A stretch of 14,196 nucleotides of DNA from an uncultured Collinsella sp. (GTDB taxonomy: Bacteria > Actinomycetota > Coriobacteriia > Coriobacteriales > Coriobacteriaceae): positions 1-14,196 of the forward strand of contig USNX01000010.1 of NCBI GenBank assembly GCA_900556205.1, read 5' to 3'. The notes beneath the pieces are model-generated. The model was not told the origin of the DNA, did not search any database, and saw only the letters and a program-made list of their open reading frames with translations. Positions 13,638 to 14,196 of the stretch are shown here, one piece after another; within the stretch, counting starts at the first letter, position 1, and each line of letters begins with the position of its first letter. The position numbers were made by a program, and so were the translations under genes.

Positions 13638-14196
13638 ATGAAGACCATCAAGCTTGCTCCCGGCGAGCGCCTCGTCACCAACCAGCTCAACCGCAAGGGC
13701 GTGCTGCCGCAAAACATCGTCGACGCTGCCCGCGATATCGTAGCCAACGTGCGCGCCAACGGCGATGCCGCGGTGCGCGATTATTGCCGGCGTTTTGATG
13801 GTGTTGAGCTGGAGAGCTTCCGCCTGCCACAGGAGCAGATCGATGACGCGCTCGAAGGCCTCGATCCGGCCTTTGTCGCCGCACTCGAGAAGGCCGCGCG
13901 CCAGATTCGCGAGTTCCACCAGCGCGAGGTCGAGCAGAGCTGGTTTACCACGCGCCCGGACGGCACAATGCTCGGCGTTAAAGTGACCCCGCTTGCTGCG
14001 GCCGGCATCTACGTACCGGGCGGTCGCGCGCAGTATCCCTCCACCGTGCTCATGAACGCCATTCCCGCCAAGGTGGCCGGCGTCAAGCGCGTGGTCATGG
14101 TGACTCCGCCGCAAAAAGATGGCTTGATCAGCCCGTATACGCTTGCGGCTGCCAAGCTCGGCGGCGTGGACGAGATCTATATGGTGGGCGGCGCCC
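13638..14196 (+). CDS. hisD: Histidinol dehydrogenase, N-terminal part (cut by window end)
   Basis: The frame is open to the window end: 186 codons of an expected 430 or so. The segment LAAAGIYVPGGRAQYPSTVL followed by MNAIPAKVAGVKRVVMVTPP is the HisD signature, and the N-terminal RDYCRRFDGVELESFRLP also fits. HisD is a zinc enzyme that oxidises L-histidinol to L-histidine with two NAD, the last step of the pathway. ATG 13638 follows AGGGGA (13625-13630) by 7 nt. The 105-bp gap after hisZG contains no convincing terminator or promoter, so both genes are probably in one operon. The zinc and catalytic residues lie in the missing C-terminal part, so an intact enzyme cannot be confirmed here. Confidence 0.95.
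   Translation, partial: MKTIKLAPGERLVTNQLNRKGVLPQNIVDAARDIVANVRANGDAAVRDYCRRFDGVELESFRLPQEQIDDALEGLDPAFVAALEKAARQIREFHQREVEQSWFTTRPDGTMLGVKVTPLAAAGIYVPGGRAQYPSTVLMNAIPAKVAGVKRVVMVTPPQKDGLISPYTLAAAKLGGVDEIYMVGGA

Noticed and set aside
11784..14114. 776-codon open frame on the minus strand across hisZG and hisD
   Set aside because: Antisense shadow. The plus strand encodes unmistakable HisZ, HisG and HisD motifs with good ribosome sites.

Overview
This window looks like the chromosome of a high-GC Gram-positive gut anaerobe of the Coriobacteriia, most likely Collinsella or a close relative. The evidence is GC-rich coding with GAG/GCC/CTG-type codons, purine-rich Shine-Dalgarno sites, a mannose-family PTS, an MMPL exporter paired with a secreted X-LXXG-repeat protein, and a short-form HisG that depends on HisZ. 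The assignment is inference; no rRNA or other marker gene is present.

Region 1 (1-6480, plus strand) is a sugar-amine utilisation locus. Its order is: FrlB-like SIS-domain deglycase (copy 1), PTS EIIA, EIIB, then EIIC, EIID, then a FrlC-like TIM-barrel epimerase, then a second deglycase gene. The second deglycase is base-for-base identical to the first over the whole 1062-bp reading frame and diverges immediately outside the start and stop codons. Together the genes suggest import with phosphorylation of an Amadori-type compound (fructoselysine or a relative) and its cleavage to glucose 6-phosphate plus an amine or amino acid. Three AT-rich promoter regions (before deglycase 1, before EIIC, before deglycase 2) each carry a pair of TTGGTATYAA-like boxes 33-35 bp apart, so one regulator probably controls three transcription units. 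Two of the leaders can fold, and a strong terminator lies between EIID and the epimerase.

Region 2 (6480-6834) separates convergent genes. Between two terminators it holds three units of a palindromic repeat: about 14-nt inverted arms around exactly 18 nt, with the middle unit inverted. A fourth, solitary unit with the same architecture lies at 11586-11631.

Region 3 (6835-11492, minus strand) is a two-gene unit: an MMPL/RND-type transporter followed by a large exported protein made of X-LXXG heptad repeats around an Ala-rich helical segment. A candidate promoter lies just upstream.

Region 4 (11750-14196, plus strand) is the start of a histidine biosynthesis operon. It opens with a leader hairpin, continues with a single 571-residue gene that fuses HisZ (regulatory, HisRS-like) to short-form HisG (catalytic), and then hisD, which is cut by the window end.
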